A model generated the notes under the pieces. That model had not been told where the DNA came from. It saw only the letters and a list, made by a program, of their open reading frames with translations, and did not search any database. A stretch of DNA of 64,000 bases. Origin: Saccharopolyspora gregorii. Lineage in GTDB: Bacteria > Actinomycetota > Actinomycetes > Mycobacteriales > Pseudonocardiaceae. Positions 1-8,118 of the stretch are shown piece by piece (the stretch's first letter is position 1; each line of letters opens with the position of its first letter). The stretch covers positions 2,976,001 through 3,040,000 of the forward strand of contig NZ_CP059556.1 in assembly GCF_024734405.1 (NCBI RefSeq), written 5' to 3'. The position numbers were made by a program, and so were the translations under genes.

Positions 1-1342
1 CCCGGGTGCCCTGGCGGAACCGGAAGGCCGTGGCCGGGTCGGTGGTGTAGACGGCGGCGGAGAGGCCGTATCCGGGCGCGTCGCCTAGCTCGATCGCCTC
101 GTCCAGGCTGTCGAAGGTGCTGACCCCGACGATCGGGCCGAAGGTCTCCTGGGCGAACACGTGGTCCTCGGGGCGCAAGCCGTCCAGCAGCACGGGGTGG
201 TAGAACAGCCCGGCCTCCGGGTCGCCCAGGAACCCGGCGCGCGGCGCGTCACCGCGGATCCGCCCGACGAACTCGGACCCCAGGACCCGGTGGTGGTCGG
301 CGATGGTGTCCAGCACCGCTTCGAAGCCGTCGGCGAACTTCTGGTCGAGCAGCGGCCCGTAGAGCACCTCCTGCGCCGGGTCGCCGATCACCGCGTCGCG
401 CAGCGCGCGGTCGAGTCTGCTCACGAACTCGTCGTGCACGTCCCGGTGCACGATCAGGTTGCCGAGCGAGGTGCAGCGCTGCCCCGCCGTTCCCCAGCCG
501 GAGAACAGCGCGCCCTCCACGGCCAGGTCGAGGTCGGCGTCCGCGGCCACCACCATCGGGTTCTTCCCGCCGAGCTCCAGGCAGGGGCTCTGGGCGTAGC
601 GGCCGCACAGCTCGCCGATGCGCGAGCCGACGGCGCTGGAGCCGGTGAAACCCACCTTGTCGACCAGGCCGTCGCGCAGCGCGGTCTCCAGCCCGGCGTA
701 GGTGGCGTCGCCGTCGGCGTACACCAGGTTCAGCACGCCGCGCGGCACCCCGGCCCGCCAGGCCAGCTCGGCGACGGCGCGCGCGGCCGCGGCGGCGTAC
801 TCGGCCGGTTTCCACACCACCGCGTTGCCGCAGAGCAAGGCCGGCACCAGGTACCAGGACGGCACCGCGACCGGGAAGTTCCCCGCGGTGATCACCGCGG
901 CCACACCCACGGGCACCCGGAAGGTGAACAGCTGCTTGTCCGGCATCTCGGAGGGCACCGTCTGCCCGTAGAGCCGCCTGCCCTCGCCGAGGAAGAAGTC
1001 GCAGGTGTCGACGATCTCCTGGACCTCGCCGAGCGCTTCGGCGTAGGGCTTGCCGATCTCCCTGGTCACGAGCCGGGCGAGCGACTCCTTGTTCGCCTCG
1101 ACCAGCCTGCCGAGCTCGGCGACGACCCGGCCGCGCACCGGGGCGGGCACCTGCGCCCACTCGCGCTGCGCGGTGCGGGCGGCCTTCGCGGCGGCGTGCA
1201 GCGCGTCCGCTCCGCCGAGCTCGACCCGCGCCACCACGTCGTCCAGCCGCGCGGGGTTGCGGGAGAGGTACTCGCCGGTGCCGGACCCGGTCGCCGCCTC
1301 GTGCGCGCCTGTTCCGATCACCGAACTCACCGTCGTCGACAC
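1..1342 (-). CDS. Aldehyde dehydrogenase, ALDH7-like (3' end off window)
   Basis: NAD(P)+-dependent oxidation of an aldehyde, probably a semialdehyde. The frame is open from a GTG at 1342 to the left edge (447 codons), so roughly 50-60 C-terminal residues are missing. A GAGGAAG/GAGGTGG purine stretch lies upstream of the GTG. Seen in the protein: a cofactor-site GFTGSS motif, LELGGKNP with the general-base Glu near residue 256, and TAGQRCTS with the nucleophilic Cys near 290. The Gln-Arg-Cys-Thr context and the DADLDLAV stretch are typical of the ALDH7/aminoadipate-semialdehyde branch, but the substrate is not proven. It is divergent from an ornithine cyclodeaminase-like gene, so amino acid catabolism is a reasonable guess. 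Confidence 0.88.
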   Translation of the reverse strand, partial: MSTTVSSVIGTGAHEAATGSGTGEYLSRNPARLDDVVARVELGGADALHAAAKAARTAQREWAQVPAPVRGRVVAELGRLVEANKESLARLVTREIGKPYAEALGEVQEIVDTCDFFLGEGRRLYGQTVPSEMPDKQLFTFRVPVGVAAVITAGNFPVAVPSWYLVPALLCGNAVVWKPAEYAAAAARAVAELAWRAGVPRGVLNLVYADGDATYAGLETALRDGLVDKVGFTGSSAVGSRIGELCGRYAQSPCLELGGKNPMVVAADADLDLAVEGALFSGWGTAGQRCTSLGNLIVHRDVHDEFVSRLDRALRDAVIGDPAQEVLYGPLLDQKFADGFEAVLDTIADHHRVLGSEFVGRIRGDAPRAGFLGDPEAGLFYHPVLLDGLRPEDHVFAQETFGPIVGVSTFDSLDEAIELGDAPGYGLSAAVYTTDPATAFRFRQGTR

Positions 1343-1767
1343 CGTGGTCCACCTCTTCCTCGTGCGTGCTTGCGGGTGCGTGCTCGCGCTCGTGCCGTCG
1401 GCGGCCGGGGCCGGTCGGCGGGTCGCTCGTCGGGAACCGGGGGCGTCGGGAACCGGGAAATCGGGTACCGGGGCGTCGGGGCAGGGCGGAGCGGGGAGCC
1501 GCCGGAGCGGCGGACTGCCGGCTGCGGTGTGCGACCGGGCGTGGAACTCACGGTAACCGCGCAGGCGTTCGAACATCGAGCATCAGAAGAGTGATTTCCT
1601 GACGTTCTGAGCGACAGCGAAGCTATTGCTCAGCAAGATCGTCCGCCGGGCGTCCTGAGGCTCCGCATCCCGAGACTCCGCGTCCCGGGAGCCCGGTGCC
1701 CGAACCCCGTTCCCAGCACCCCGCCCCGCGTGCCAGGTTGCGGGGGAACCGCGAACCGGAGGAACCG
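1343..1767. promoter_or_regulatory. Divergent intergenic region with short repeats and a dyad
   Basis: This 425 bp stretch separates the divergent aldehyde dehydrogenase and cyclodeaminase genes, so both promoters should lie here. Two structures are visible. Three 15-16 bp units starting CGGG(A/T)ACCGGG lie at 1431-1476. An inverted repeat CTGAGC/GCTCAG with a 15 bp spacer lies at 1607-1633. I see no convincing -35/-10 pair and no gene. Confidence 0.4.
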
Positions 1768-2712
1768 ATGACCGACCTGATGTGGACCGACGCGGACGTG
1801 ACCGCGGCCCTGGACCTCGACACGGCGATCCGCTCGCAGCGGACCGCGTTCGAAGCGCTCGCCGACGGCCGGGCGCGGCTCGCCCCGAAGGTCTCGGTGC
1901 CCAGCGGCACCGGCACCGCGCTGAGCTACCTCGGCACCATCTCGCCGGAGCACGGCGCCGTCGCCAAGCTCGTCTCGGTGCACCCGGGCAACGCCGAGCT
2001 GGACCTGCCGGTGATCTCGGGGACCCTGCTGGTGCTCGACGCCCGCACCGGCGGACCGCGCGCGGTCCTGGCGGGCACCGCGCTCACCGAGCTGCGCACC
2101 GCGGCGGGCAGCGCGGTCGCCGTCGACGCCCTCGCCCCCGGAGCGGCGGCCGACCTCGCGGTGCTCGGATCCGGCGTGCAGGCCCGCGCGCACGTGCGCG
2201 CCATCGCCCGCGTGCGGGAGCTGCGGAGCGTCCGCGTGCACGCCCGGAACCGGCAGCGGCGGGAGGCGCTCGCCGCCGAGCTCGCCGCCGAACTCGGGCT
2301 CGACGTGCGTCCCGCGGACACCGCCGAGCAGGCCGTCCGCGGCGCCTCGATCATCGCCACCTGCACGCTGAGCGCCGAGCCGGTCGTCGCGACCGACCTG
2401 CTGGAACCCGGTGCCACGGTGGTGTCGGTGGGCTCCTTCGAACGGCACCGCCACGAGGTCGACGCGGAGCTCGTGCGGCGCGCGGGGGCGGTCGTGGTCG
2501 ACGATGCGGACACCGCCGCCGGCCACGCCGGGCCGATCGTGCGCGCGCTGCGCGACGGCGACCTGGACCGGGACCGGCTGCGCTCGCTCGGCGAGGTGCT
2601 GACCGGGCGCGCTCCGGGCCGCACCGCGCCGGAGGACCTGGTGTTCTACAACAGCGTCGGCGTGGGGGTGCAGGACGCCGCCGCGGCGCACGCGGTGCTC
2701 GGCACGCTCTAG
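1768..2712 (+). CDS. Ornithine cyclodeaminase / mu-crystallin family protein
   Basis: A 314-residue NAD(P)-binding protein of the OCD/mu-crystallin family, whose members include ornithine cyclodeaminase, alanine dehydrogenase and ketimine reductases. Start ATG 1768 follows GGAGG at 1758-1762. Family marks are the Rossmann glycine motif VLGSGVQARAH, the preceding TALTELRTAAGSA segment with the conserved Arg, and a C-terminal FYNSVGVGVQD segment. It is 10 bp before the serine hydrolase gene, which starts with its own AGGAGG, so the two are probably co-transcribed. The exact substrate cannot be read from sequence. The divergent aldehyde dehydrogenase suggests lysine, ornithine or imino acid turnover (inference). 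Confidence 0.85.
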   Translation: MTDLMWTDADVTAALDLDTAIRSQRTAFEALADGRARLAPKVSVPSGTGTALSYLGTISPEHGAVAKLVSVHPGNAELDLPVISGTLLVLDARTGGPRAVLAGTALTELRTAAGSAVAVDALAPGAAADLAVLGSGVQARAHVRAIARVRELRSVRVHARNRQRREALAAELAAELGLDVRPADTAEQAVRGASIIATCTLSAEPVVATDLLEPGATVVSVGSFERHRHEVDAELVRRAGAVVVDDADTAAGHAGPIVRALRDGDLDRDRLRSLGEVLTGRAPGRTAPEDLVFYNSVGVGVQDAAAAHAVLGTL

Positions 2713-2722
2713 GAGGGCTCGG

Positions 2723-3508
2723 ATGGGTTTCGCGCGGCGGTTGGCGGACTCGCTTGCCGGGGTGCGCCCGGACTTCCCGGGCCGCCTCGGGTTCGCCGCG
2801 TGGGACCTGCGCGAGCGGGTGCCGGTGCTCAGCGGTGCCGACCGCGAGGTGCACCCGGCGAGCACCATCAAGGTGCTCGTCATGATCAGCGCGCTGCGGT
2901 CCGTCCACGACGGACTGTTCACCCTGGACGACCAGGTGCCGATTCCCGCGGAACGAGCCGGAGGTTCCGGTGTGCTGCACGAACTGTCCGGAGTGGACCG
3001 GCTCGGCCTCGGCGACCTGATCACGCTCATGATCGTGATCAGCGACAACGCCGCGACGAACGCGGTGATCGACGCCGTGGGCTTCCCGGCGATCGCCCGC
3101 TGCGCCACCGACCTGGGGTGCACGGCCACCCGGGTGGAGCGGCGGCTGATGGACGTGCGGGCCCCGGGCCGGAACACGACCACCGCCCACGACCAGGCGC
3201 GGATCCTGGACCGGCTCGCCACCGCGCGGGCGCTGCCACCGGACCTGACGGCGCACGCGCTGCGCGTGCTCTCCCGCCAGCAGGTGCGCGATCGGCTGCC
3301 CGCGCTGCTGCCGGCGGGCGTCCGCTGCTGGAACAAGACCGGCGAGATCGCGCACTCCCGGCACGACGTGGCGCTGATCGGCGACCACCGGCCGCGCGCG
3401 GTGGTGGCCGTGCTGGTGGACGAGCTCGCCGACGAGCGGGCCGCGCACCGCCTCGCCTGCGACCGCATCGCGGACCTCGGGCTGCGCGTGTTCCACGCGC
3501 TGGGGTGA
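2723..3508 (+). CDS. Class A beta-lactamase-like serine hydrolase, no signal peptide
   Basis: A 261-residue protein with the three class A landmarks: S47-T-I-K50 (nucleophile and base), S107-D-N109, and K205-T-G. The S-to-K spacing is close to true class A enzymes. The omega loop reads RVERRLMD. The Glu166 equivalent (E139) is present, but the position of Asn170 is Met143. There is no N-terminal signal peptide or TM segment, so it should be cytoplasmic, unlike resistance enzymes. AGGAGG lies just before ATG 2723. It is likely co-transcribed with the cyclodeaminase gene. It could be a beta-lactamase, a peptidase or an amidase acting on a cytosolic substrate; the family assignment is firm and the function is open. 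Confidence 0.82.
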   Translation: MGFARRLADSLAGVRPDFPGRLGFAAWDLRERVPVLSGADREVHPASTIKVLVMISALRSVHDGLFTLDDQVPIPAERAGGSGVLHELSGVDRLGLGDLITLMIVISDNAATNAVIDAVGFPAIARCATDLGCTATRVERRLMDVRAPGRNTTTAHDQARILDRLATARALPPDLTAHALRVLSRQQVRDRLPALLPAGVRCWNKTGEIAHSRHDVALIGDHRPRAVVAVLVDELADERAAHRLACDRIADLGLRVFHALG

Positions 3509-3524
3509 CGTCCTCGGCAGGCCG

Positions 3525-5117
3525 TCAGCGCCGGTGGACGGGTTCTCCGTCCACGAAGGTCAGATCCACCCGGGCGCGGCCGATCTCCTCCGGTGGCAGG
3601 GCGAACGGGTCGCGGTCGAGCACCACGAGGTCGGCCGCCTTGCCCGGCTCCAACGACCCGGTCTCGGCGGCGAACCCGTTCGCCCGCGCCGCGCCCGCGG
3701 TGTGCGCGGTCAGCGCCGTCTCCAGCCGCAGCGCCTGCTCCGGCAGGAACGCCGAGGCCCCGCCCGGTTCCCGGCGGTTCACCGCGGCGTGCACCGCGGC
3801 GAGCGGATCGGGATCGGAGACCGGCCAGTCGCTGCCCGCGGCGAGCGGGGCGCCCGCTTCGTGCAGCGACCGGAACGGGTACTGGCGCGCGGCGCGCTCG
3901 GCACCGAGGCGCGGGATGGTCAGCTCCGTCATCGCCGCGTCGGGGACCGCCCAGGCCGGCTGGACGTTCGCGGTCACGCCGAGCTCCCGGAACCGCGGCA
4001 CGTCGTTCGGGTGCACCACCTGCACGTGCGCGATCTGGTGGCGCAGCCCCGAACCCGGCGCGTCGGCGACCGCGTCCAGCGCCGCGCGCACCGCCCGGTC
4101 ACCGACGGCGTGGAAGTGCACCGCGAAGTCCGCGGCGGCGAGCGCGGTGACGACCTCCCGCAGCTCGGCGTCCGGGAGGTGGGCCAGCCCGCGGCCCTGC
4201 TCGCCGAGGTAGGGAGCTTCCATGGCGGCGGTGCGGTTCTCGCACACCCCGTCCAGCATGACCTTCACGTGCTCGGCCCGGAACCGCGCGCCGCGCGCCC
4301 GACGCCGCCGCTCGACCAGCTCCGGGATCTGCTCCGCGCCGCGGCGGCGGTCCCACCACAGCGCGCCCTGCACCCGGGCGCGCAGCAACCCCGCGCGATC
4401 GAGTTCCCGGTAGGTGTCCAAGACGTCCGCGTGCCCCAGGTAGGCGCCGACGATCGCGTCCTGCCACCCGGTGACGCCGTGCGCGTGCAGCACCCGCTGG
4501 CCCTCCAGCAGCGCCGCGCGGTGCTCGCCGGGATCCGGGGCGGGCAGCGCGCGGGCCACCAGGTCGGCGGCGCCCTCGTGCAACGTCCCGGTGGGCCGGC
4601 CGCGCCCGTCCCGCTCGATCCAGCCGTCCGGGGGATCGGGGGTGTCCGCGCGCACTCCGGCGAGGCGCAGCGCGGCGGTGTTCGCCCAGGCGCTGTGCAG
4701 GTCGCGGTTGAGCAGGTACGCGGGCCGGTCCCCGGTCACCGCGTCCAGCTCGCCCGCGGTCGGCGCGCCACCGGGGAACAGCGGCGAGTCCCAGCCGCCG
4801 CCGAGCACCCAGCCAGCACCGCCGTGCGCGGCCACCGTCCGCAGGCACTCCGCTGCGCTCGTCGCCGCCGTGAGGTCGCAGCGCAGCCGCCGCAGCCCGC
4901 CGAACACCGGGTGCGCGTGCGCGTCCTGGAACCCGGGCAGCAGCAGCCGCCCGGACAACCGCACCACCTCGGTGCGGCTCGTGATCAGCGGCCGCACCGC
5001 CGGTTCGCCCAGCGCGAGGACGCGGCCCGCCCGCACGGCGAGCGCGTCGGTGCGCGAACCGCCAGCGTCCGAGGTGACGACCGGGCCGTCCACGAACGCC
5101 AGGTCGGCGCCCGTCAG
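3525..5117 (-). CDS. YtcJ-like metal-dependent amidohydrolase, CTG start
   Basis: A 530-residue amidohydrolase superfamily enzyme of the YtcJ/exoenzyme-regulator type. Metal-site motifs are DAHAHP near residue 65, HFHAVGDRA, HQIAHVQVVHP and AAGSDWPVSDP in the C-terminal half. A C-terminal GSLEPGKAADLVVLDRDP segment closes the composite beta-sandwich. No in-frame ATG, GTG or TTG lies near the expected N-terminus. A CTG at 5117 is preceded by GAGGAG at 5-nt spacing and overlaps the upstream TGA as CTGA, and homologues begin just here. A GTG nine codons downstream is the alternative. It is translationally coupled to the upstream gene and convergent with the serine hydrolase. The substrate is unknown. 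Confidence 0.85.
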   Translation of the reverse strand: MTGADLAFVDGPVVTSDAGGSRTDALAVRAGRVLALGEPAVRPLITSRTEVVRLSGRLLLPGFQDAHAHPVFGGLRRLRCDLTAATSAAECLRTVAAHGGAGWVLGGGWDSPLFPGGAPTAGELDAVTGDRPAYLLNRDLHSAWANTAALRLAGVRADTPDPPDGWIERDGRGRPTGTLHEGAADLVARALPAPDPGEHRAALLEGQRVLHAHGVTGWQDAIVGAYLGHADVLDTYRELDRAGLLRARVQGALWWDRRRGAEQIPELVERRRRARGARFRAEHVKVMLDGVCENRTAAMEAPYLGEQGRGLAHLPDAELREVVTALAAADFAVHFHAVGDRAVRAALDAVADAPGSGLRHQIAHVQVVHPNDVPRFRELGVTANVQPAWAVPDAAMTELTIPRLGAERAARQYPFRSLHEAGAPLAAGSDWPVSDPDPLAAVHAAVNRREPGGASAFLPEQALRLETALTAHTAGAARANGFAAETGSLEPGKAADLVVLDRDPFALPPEEIGRARVDLTFVDGEPVHRR

Positions 5118-6001
5118 CGATGCTCCTCGCCGGTGATCACCGAGACCGCGAGCTCCCGGTCGTGCTCGTCCACCTCCGGGACCTGGAACCCGGTGCCGCG
5201 GATGTGGTCGACCAGCGCCGCGTCCGGCGGGACCCCGTGCTTGCGCAGGTAGTAGCCGACCGCGCCGGGCCAGATCCACCGGCCGTCGGTGTGGAAGGTC
5301 AGCGGCACGTCGGCGGGAGCGGCGGGGTCGAGCTGGTCGGTGTCGTAGCTGCGCGCGGCCAGCACCACCGGCGCCCGGTCGAGGTAGTCGACGAGCCCGC
5401 GCAGCTCCGCGTCGTCGATCCCGGGCCGGTTTACCTGCGGGCGCCCGTCCTCGTCGACCGAGTCGAAGACCTCCGCGGTGCGCAGCGCGGGCGTGCGGGT
5501 GGCGCTGCCGGTCGCGTCCGGGATTCCCGCGCCCCGCGCGAGCCAGGCGGGGATGTTCGCGCCCGCGCGCGGGTAGGTGCGCAGCTCCGCGGCGAACTCC
5601 TCGGGCCGCGGCGTGCGGTTCCAGCCCGGCTCGTGGTCGCCGTTGAAGTCGACGCTGTAGCTGCTGGGCCGCTGCAGGCGGTAGAGGGCGCTGATCCAGG
5701 TCCCGCGGTCGGCCTCGTGCATGCCGTGGCGGAGGCGGGCGAACAGCCCCGCGACCGCGTCCGGGACCGCGAGCGGGATCAGGGTGCCGTTGGGGGCCAG
5801 CAGTTGCGCGGCGAGCTCGGCGTGCCCGCCCACGGCGCGGTACTCGACGGTGACCTCGCTCCACGCGGGGGGCATGGAGCGCAGCAGCACCCGGCCCACC
5901 TCCTGGATGAGGTTCTGCTGCGCCGCCTGGTCCAGCGCACCCGGCGGGTCCTGCGGATCCGGTCGGTGGGGCCCCTGCTCGGGGAGTCCCGGTTGGCTCA
6001 T
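5114..6001 (-). CDS. Conserved hypothetical protein, TNT/YezG-associated type
   Basis: A 295-residue cytosolic protein, first gene of a two-gene operon with the amidohydrolase (4-bp CTGA overlap). I chose ATG 6001 because homologous-looking sequence begins after it; an in-frame start 34 codons upstream is possible. The N-terminal half (VTVEYRAVGGHAEL, FNGDHEPGWN, ELRTYPR) resembles the YezG-like module often found with TNT-type glycohydrolase or polymorphic toxin proteins of actinobacteria. The C-terminal FHTDGRWIWPGAVGYYLRKH block recurs in actinobacterial hypotheticals. I recognise no catalytic motif. The family resemblance is from memory, and a role in toxin immunity is only a possibility. 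Confidence 0.5.
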   Translation of the reverse strand: MSQPGLPEQGPHRPDPQDPPGALDQAAQQNLIQEVGRVLLRSMPPAWSEVTVEYRAVGGHAELAAQLLAPNGTLIPLAVPDAVAGLFARLRHGMHEADRGTWISALYRLQRPSSYSVDFNGDHEPGWNRTPRPEEFAAELRTYPRAGANIPAWLARGAGIPDATGSATRTPALRTAEVFDSVDEDGRPQVNRPGIDDAELRGLVDYLDRAPVVLAARSYDTDQLDPAAPADVPLTFHTDGRWIWPGAVGYYLRKHGVPPDAALVDHIRGTGFQVPEVDEHDRELAVSVITGEEHR

Positions 6002-6266
6002 GCCTGCATCCTCCCAGCCCGTGCGCGGGCGGCGGAGCCGATTCCCCGAACTCGTGCGCGCCCGACGTCCTGCGTTCACCCGCGCGAAGCCGCGGGCGGA
6101 CAACTGCCGCGCCCAGAGCTTAAGACCCCGGACGAGTGAGTGTCGGCGGCCAGCTGTCCCCTTCCCGGCGATCTCCGATTAGCCTGGTCAGCGGCTTGCC
6201 GACACATCACGGGCGGGTTTCGCCGTGAACTTCGGATGACGGCGCGAATGTCGGATACGACGATTG
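6002..6266. other. Non-coding upstream region
   Basis: Between the hypothetical gene on the minus strand and the promoter at 6267. It should carry the minus-strand promoter of the amidohydrolase operon. I see no credible gene and no clear -35/-10 pair on that strand. Confidence 0.3.
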
Positions 6267-6296
6267 TTGACAATAAATCCAGCTCGGGTTTAGCTT
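6267..6296 (+). promoter_or_regulatory. Predicted sigma70-type promoter for leader/dehydrogenase
   Basis: A consensus -35 TTGACA (6267-6272) and a -10 TAGCTT (6291-6296) are separated by 18 bp, in an unusually AT-rich patch. Predicted transcription start is about 6303, which places a short leader ORF and a hairpin in the 5' UTR of the dehydrogenase gene. Confidence 0.55.
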
Positions 6297-6328
6297 CGAT
6301 CCATCGCCGGCGAGACGTGGAGGTGACC

Positions 6329-6403
6329 ATGCGGGCCCATGAGCACGGCCTTCCCCGTCCCCTCCGCTGGCTGGCTTCTTCATCGCTCTGGCTGCGACAT
6401 TGA
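6329..6403 (+). CDS. Candidate 24-residue leader peptide
   Basis: A short ORF starts at ATG 6329, five bases after GGAGG (6319-6323), and ends with TGA at 6401-6403. The 24 residues include six Leu, four Arg, three His and two Trp. It sits between a consensus promoter and a perfect hairpin that begins four bases after its stop, about 190 bp before the amino acid dehydrogenase start. This layout is that of a translational or attenuation leader. The peptide itself may have no cellular function. It is not a proven gene. Confidence 0.4.
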   Translation: MRAHEHGLPRPLRWLASSSLWLRH

Positions 6404-6406
6404 GGC

Positions 6407-6431
6407 TGATCACCGCTTGAGGCGGTGATCA
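6407..6431 (+). promoter_or_regulatory. Perfect 10-bp hairpin after leader ORF
   Basis: TGATCACCGC (6407-6416) and GCGGTGATCA (6422-6431) form a perfect 10-bp stem with loop TTGAG. No T-run follows, so it is not a classical intrinsic terminator. It could be an attenuator, an RNA stabiliser or, as DNA, a repressor operator. Confidence 0.5.
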
Positions 6432-6592
6432 CGACGCGCAGCGCGTGCGGCCGGCCGAGCCGGGCCCCGCGGGACCAGTCCCTGAGCGGTGCTCGAACTC
6501 CCTCGCCGGAACACGCCCCTTCTGTAGGTAACTCTGGTGGGCGCCATCGAGGCGCCCATGCCATGCACTGCACTTGGGAGGAGGTTCGGCCG

Positions 6593-7786
6593 GTGGCACT
6601 CGTCGACTGCGACCCGCTGATGAGGGTGACCTGGACAGATCCGGTGACGGGGAAGAACGGGTTCCTCGTCGTGCACAGCCTGGTGTCAGGCCTGGCGACC
6701 GGCGGAACCCGGATGCGCGCCGGATGCACGATGTCGGAGGTGGAGGACCTGGCGCGGGGGATGGCCCGCAAGACCGCCGTGTTCGACCTGCCGGTCGGTG
6801 GCGCCAAGGGCGGCATCGACTGCGATCCCAAGGACCCGGAGGCGCACGGCGTGCTGCGCCGCTTCGTCGAGGCCATGCGCCCGTGGATCGACGCGCACTG
6901 GGTGACCGCCGAGGACCTGGGCGTGCCGCAGCACCTGATCGACGACGTGTTCGTCGAGGCCGGGCTGCAGCAGTCCTACCACGCGGCGATCCGCAGGGCG
7001 CCCGACGTGGAGCACACGCTGCGCCGGGTGCGGGCCGGGCTGAATGCGCCCGTTCCCGGCGGGCTGCTGCTCGGGGACGTGGTCGGCGGCTACGGCGTGG
7101 CGCAGTGCTGCCTCGGCGTGGTGCACGCCCGCGCCTGGGACCACGCGAGCACCACCGTCGCGGTGCAGGGCGTGGGGACCATGGGTGGCGGTGCCGCCTG
7201 GTACCTGCACGAGGCCGGGCTGAAGGTGGTCGCGGTGGCCGACGCCGCCGGATCGCTCTACCACCCGGACGGACTTGACGTGCCCGCGCTGCTGGAGGCC
7301 CGGGACCGGTTCGGCGAGATCGACCGCGACCAGGTGCCCGCGGACGTGCAGCGGCTGCCGCGGGACGCGGTGCTCTCGATCGACGTGGACGTGCTGATCC
7401 CGGCCGCGGTGTCCTACGCGATCACCCCGGAGCGGGTGGCCCAGGTCAACGCCAAGGTGATCATCGAGGCGGCCAACACGCCGATCACCGCCGAAGCGGA
7501 GCGGCAGCTGGCGGACCGCGGAGTGCCGGTGATCCCGGACTTCGTGGCGAACTCCGGCGCGGTCGCCTGGGCGTGGTGGCTGCTGCTGGGCCGGGTGGAC
7601 GCCGACCCGGTGCTGTCGTTCAGCGTGCTCCGGGAGGAGATGCTGGCGAAGATCCCGCCGCTGCTGGCGGCCTGGGACGCCGACGGCACCACGCCGCGCA
7701 CGGCCGCGCTGCGGCTCGCGGATTGGCAGACCGAGCAGAACAAGGTGGCGGAGGCCGAGGGGAGGCTGCTGGTCAGCATTCCGTAG
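6593..7786 (+). CDS. Glu/Leu/Phe/Val dehydrogenase family amino acid dehydrogenase
   Basis: A 397-residue enzyme for NAD(P)+-linked oxidative deamination of an amino acid to a 2-oxo acid and ammonia, or the reverse. Start GTG 6593 is nine bases after GGGAGGAGG; the frame extends upstream to an ATG at 6563 but without a ribosome site. Seen: the catalytic Lys72 in PVGGAKGG, a TAEDLG segment, a Rossmann VQGVGTMGGGAAW motif and the C-terminal IPDFVANSGAV motif. The length fits the leucine/valine dehydrogenase size class better than hexameric GDH of about 450 residues. Preference among Glu, Leu, Val and Phe is not determined. A leader peptide and hairpin upstream suggest control by amino acid supply (inference). 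A strong terminator follows. Confidence 0.88.
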   Translation: MALVDCDPLMRVTWTDPVTGKNGFLVVHSLVSGLATGGTRMRAGCTMSEVEDLARGMARKTAVFDLPVGGAKGGIDCDPKDPEAHGVLRRFVEAMRPWIDAHWVTAEDLGVPQHLIDDVFVEAGLQQSYHAAIRRAPDVEHTLRRVRAGLNAPVPGGLLLGDVVGGYGVAQCCLGVVHARAWDHASTTVAVQGVGTMGGGAAWYLHEAGLKVVAVADAAGSLYHPDGLDVPALLEARDRFGEIDRDQVPADVQRLPRDAVLSIDVDVLIPAAVSYAITPERVAQVNAKVIIEAANTPITAEAERQLADRGVPVIPDFVANSGAVAWAWWLLLGRVDADPVLSFSVLREEMLAKIPPLLAAWDADGTTPRTAALRLADWQTEQNKVAEAEGRLLVSIP

Positions 7787-7808
7787 GCTCACCGCATCGG
7801 ACTGGAAC

Positions 7809-7843
7809 GTGCGCGCCATCCCGGCTCCCGGGGTGGCGCGCAC
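7809..7843 (+). terminator. Strong hairpin terminator after dehydrogenase
   Basis: A 16-bp stem with one G-U pair and a 3-nt loop (CTC): GTGCGCGCCATCCCGG pairs with CCGGGGTGGCGCGCAC. It lies 23 bp after the dehydrogenase stop. There is no long T-tract, as is usual in actinobacteria. Confidence 0.75.
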
Positions 7844-7922
7844 GCCCATTTCGGGGAAATCGTCGGAATGCGGATGGGCGTTACACCGGACTTCGGTCGC
7901 CACAACTTCGGGTGACAAGTGT

Positions 7923-7950
7923 GTGACAACCCGCTGTCGGGGTGCTAGCG
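7923..7950 (+). promoter_or_regulatory. Predicted promoter of cold shock gene with long 5' UTR
   Basis: GTGACA (7923-7928) and TAGCGT (7945-7950) with 16 bp spacing predict a start near 7957. That gives a 5' UTR of about 160 nt before the cold shock gene. The UTR holds a stem of nine pairs (7992-8021) with a 12-nt loop. Long structured leaders are a known feature of cold shock mRNAs. The region 7844-8118 has no other visible gene. Confidence 0.4.
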
Positions 7951-8118
7951 TTGACCGCGGTTGCAGTTTTGGTTCCCAGAAGTACTAAAAAGTGCCTGCG
8001 AGACAAGTGTGGCGCAGGCGCTTTGTTGTGCCGGAGGCCGTTCGGCCCGGGTGATCATCTCGGCGACTTGGGGTTGACGCAGTGTCGGCCCTGGCCATCT
8101 GAAGTAGGAGTAAAGAGA

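Noticed and set aside
249-1352. Minus-strand 367-codon frame starting GTG near 1352
   Set aside because: Arg/Gly/Ala-rich shadow. The neighbouring frame encodes a clear aldehyde dehydrogenase that runs off the window.
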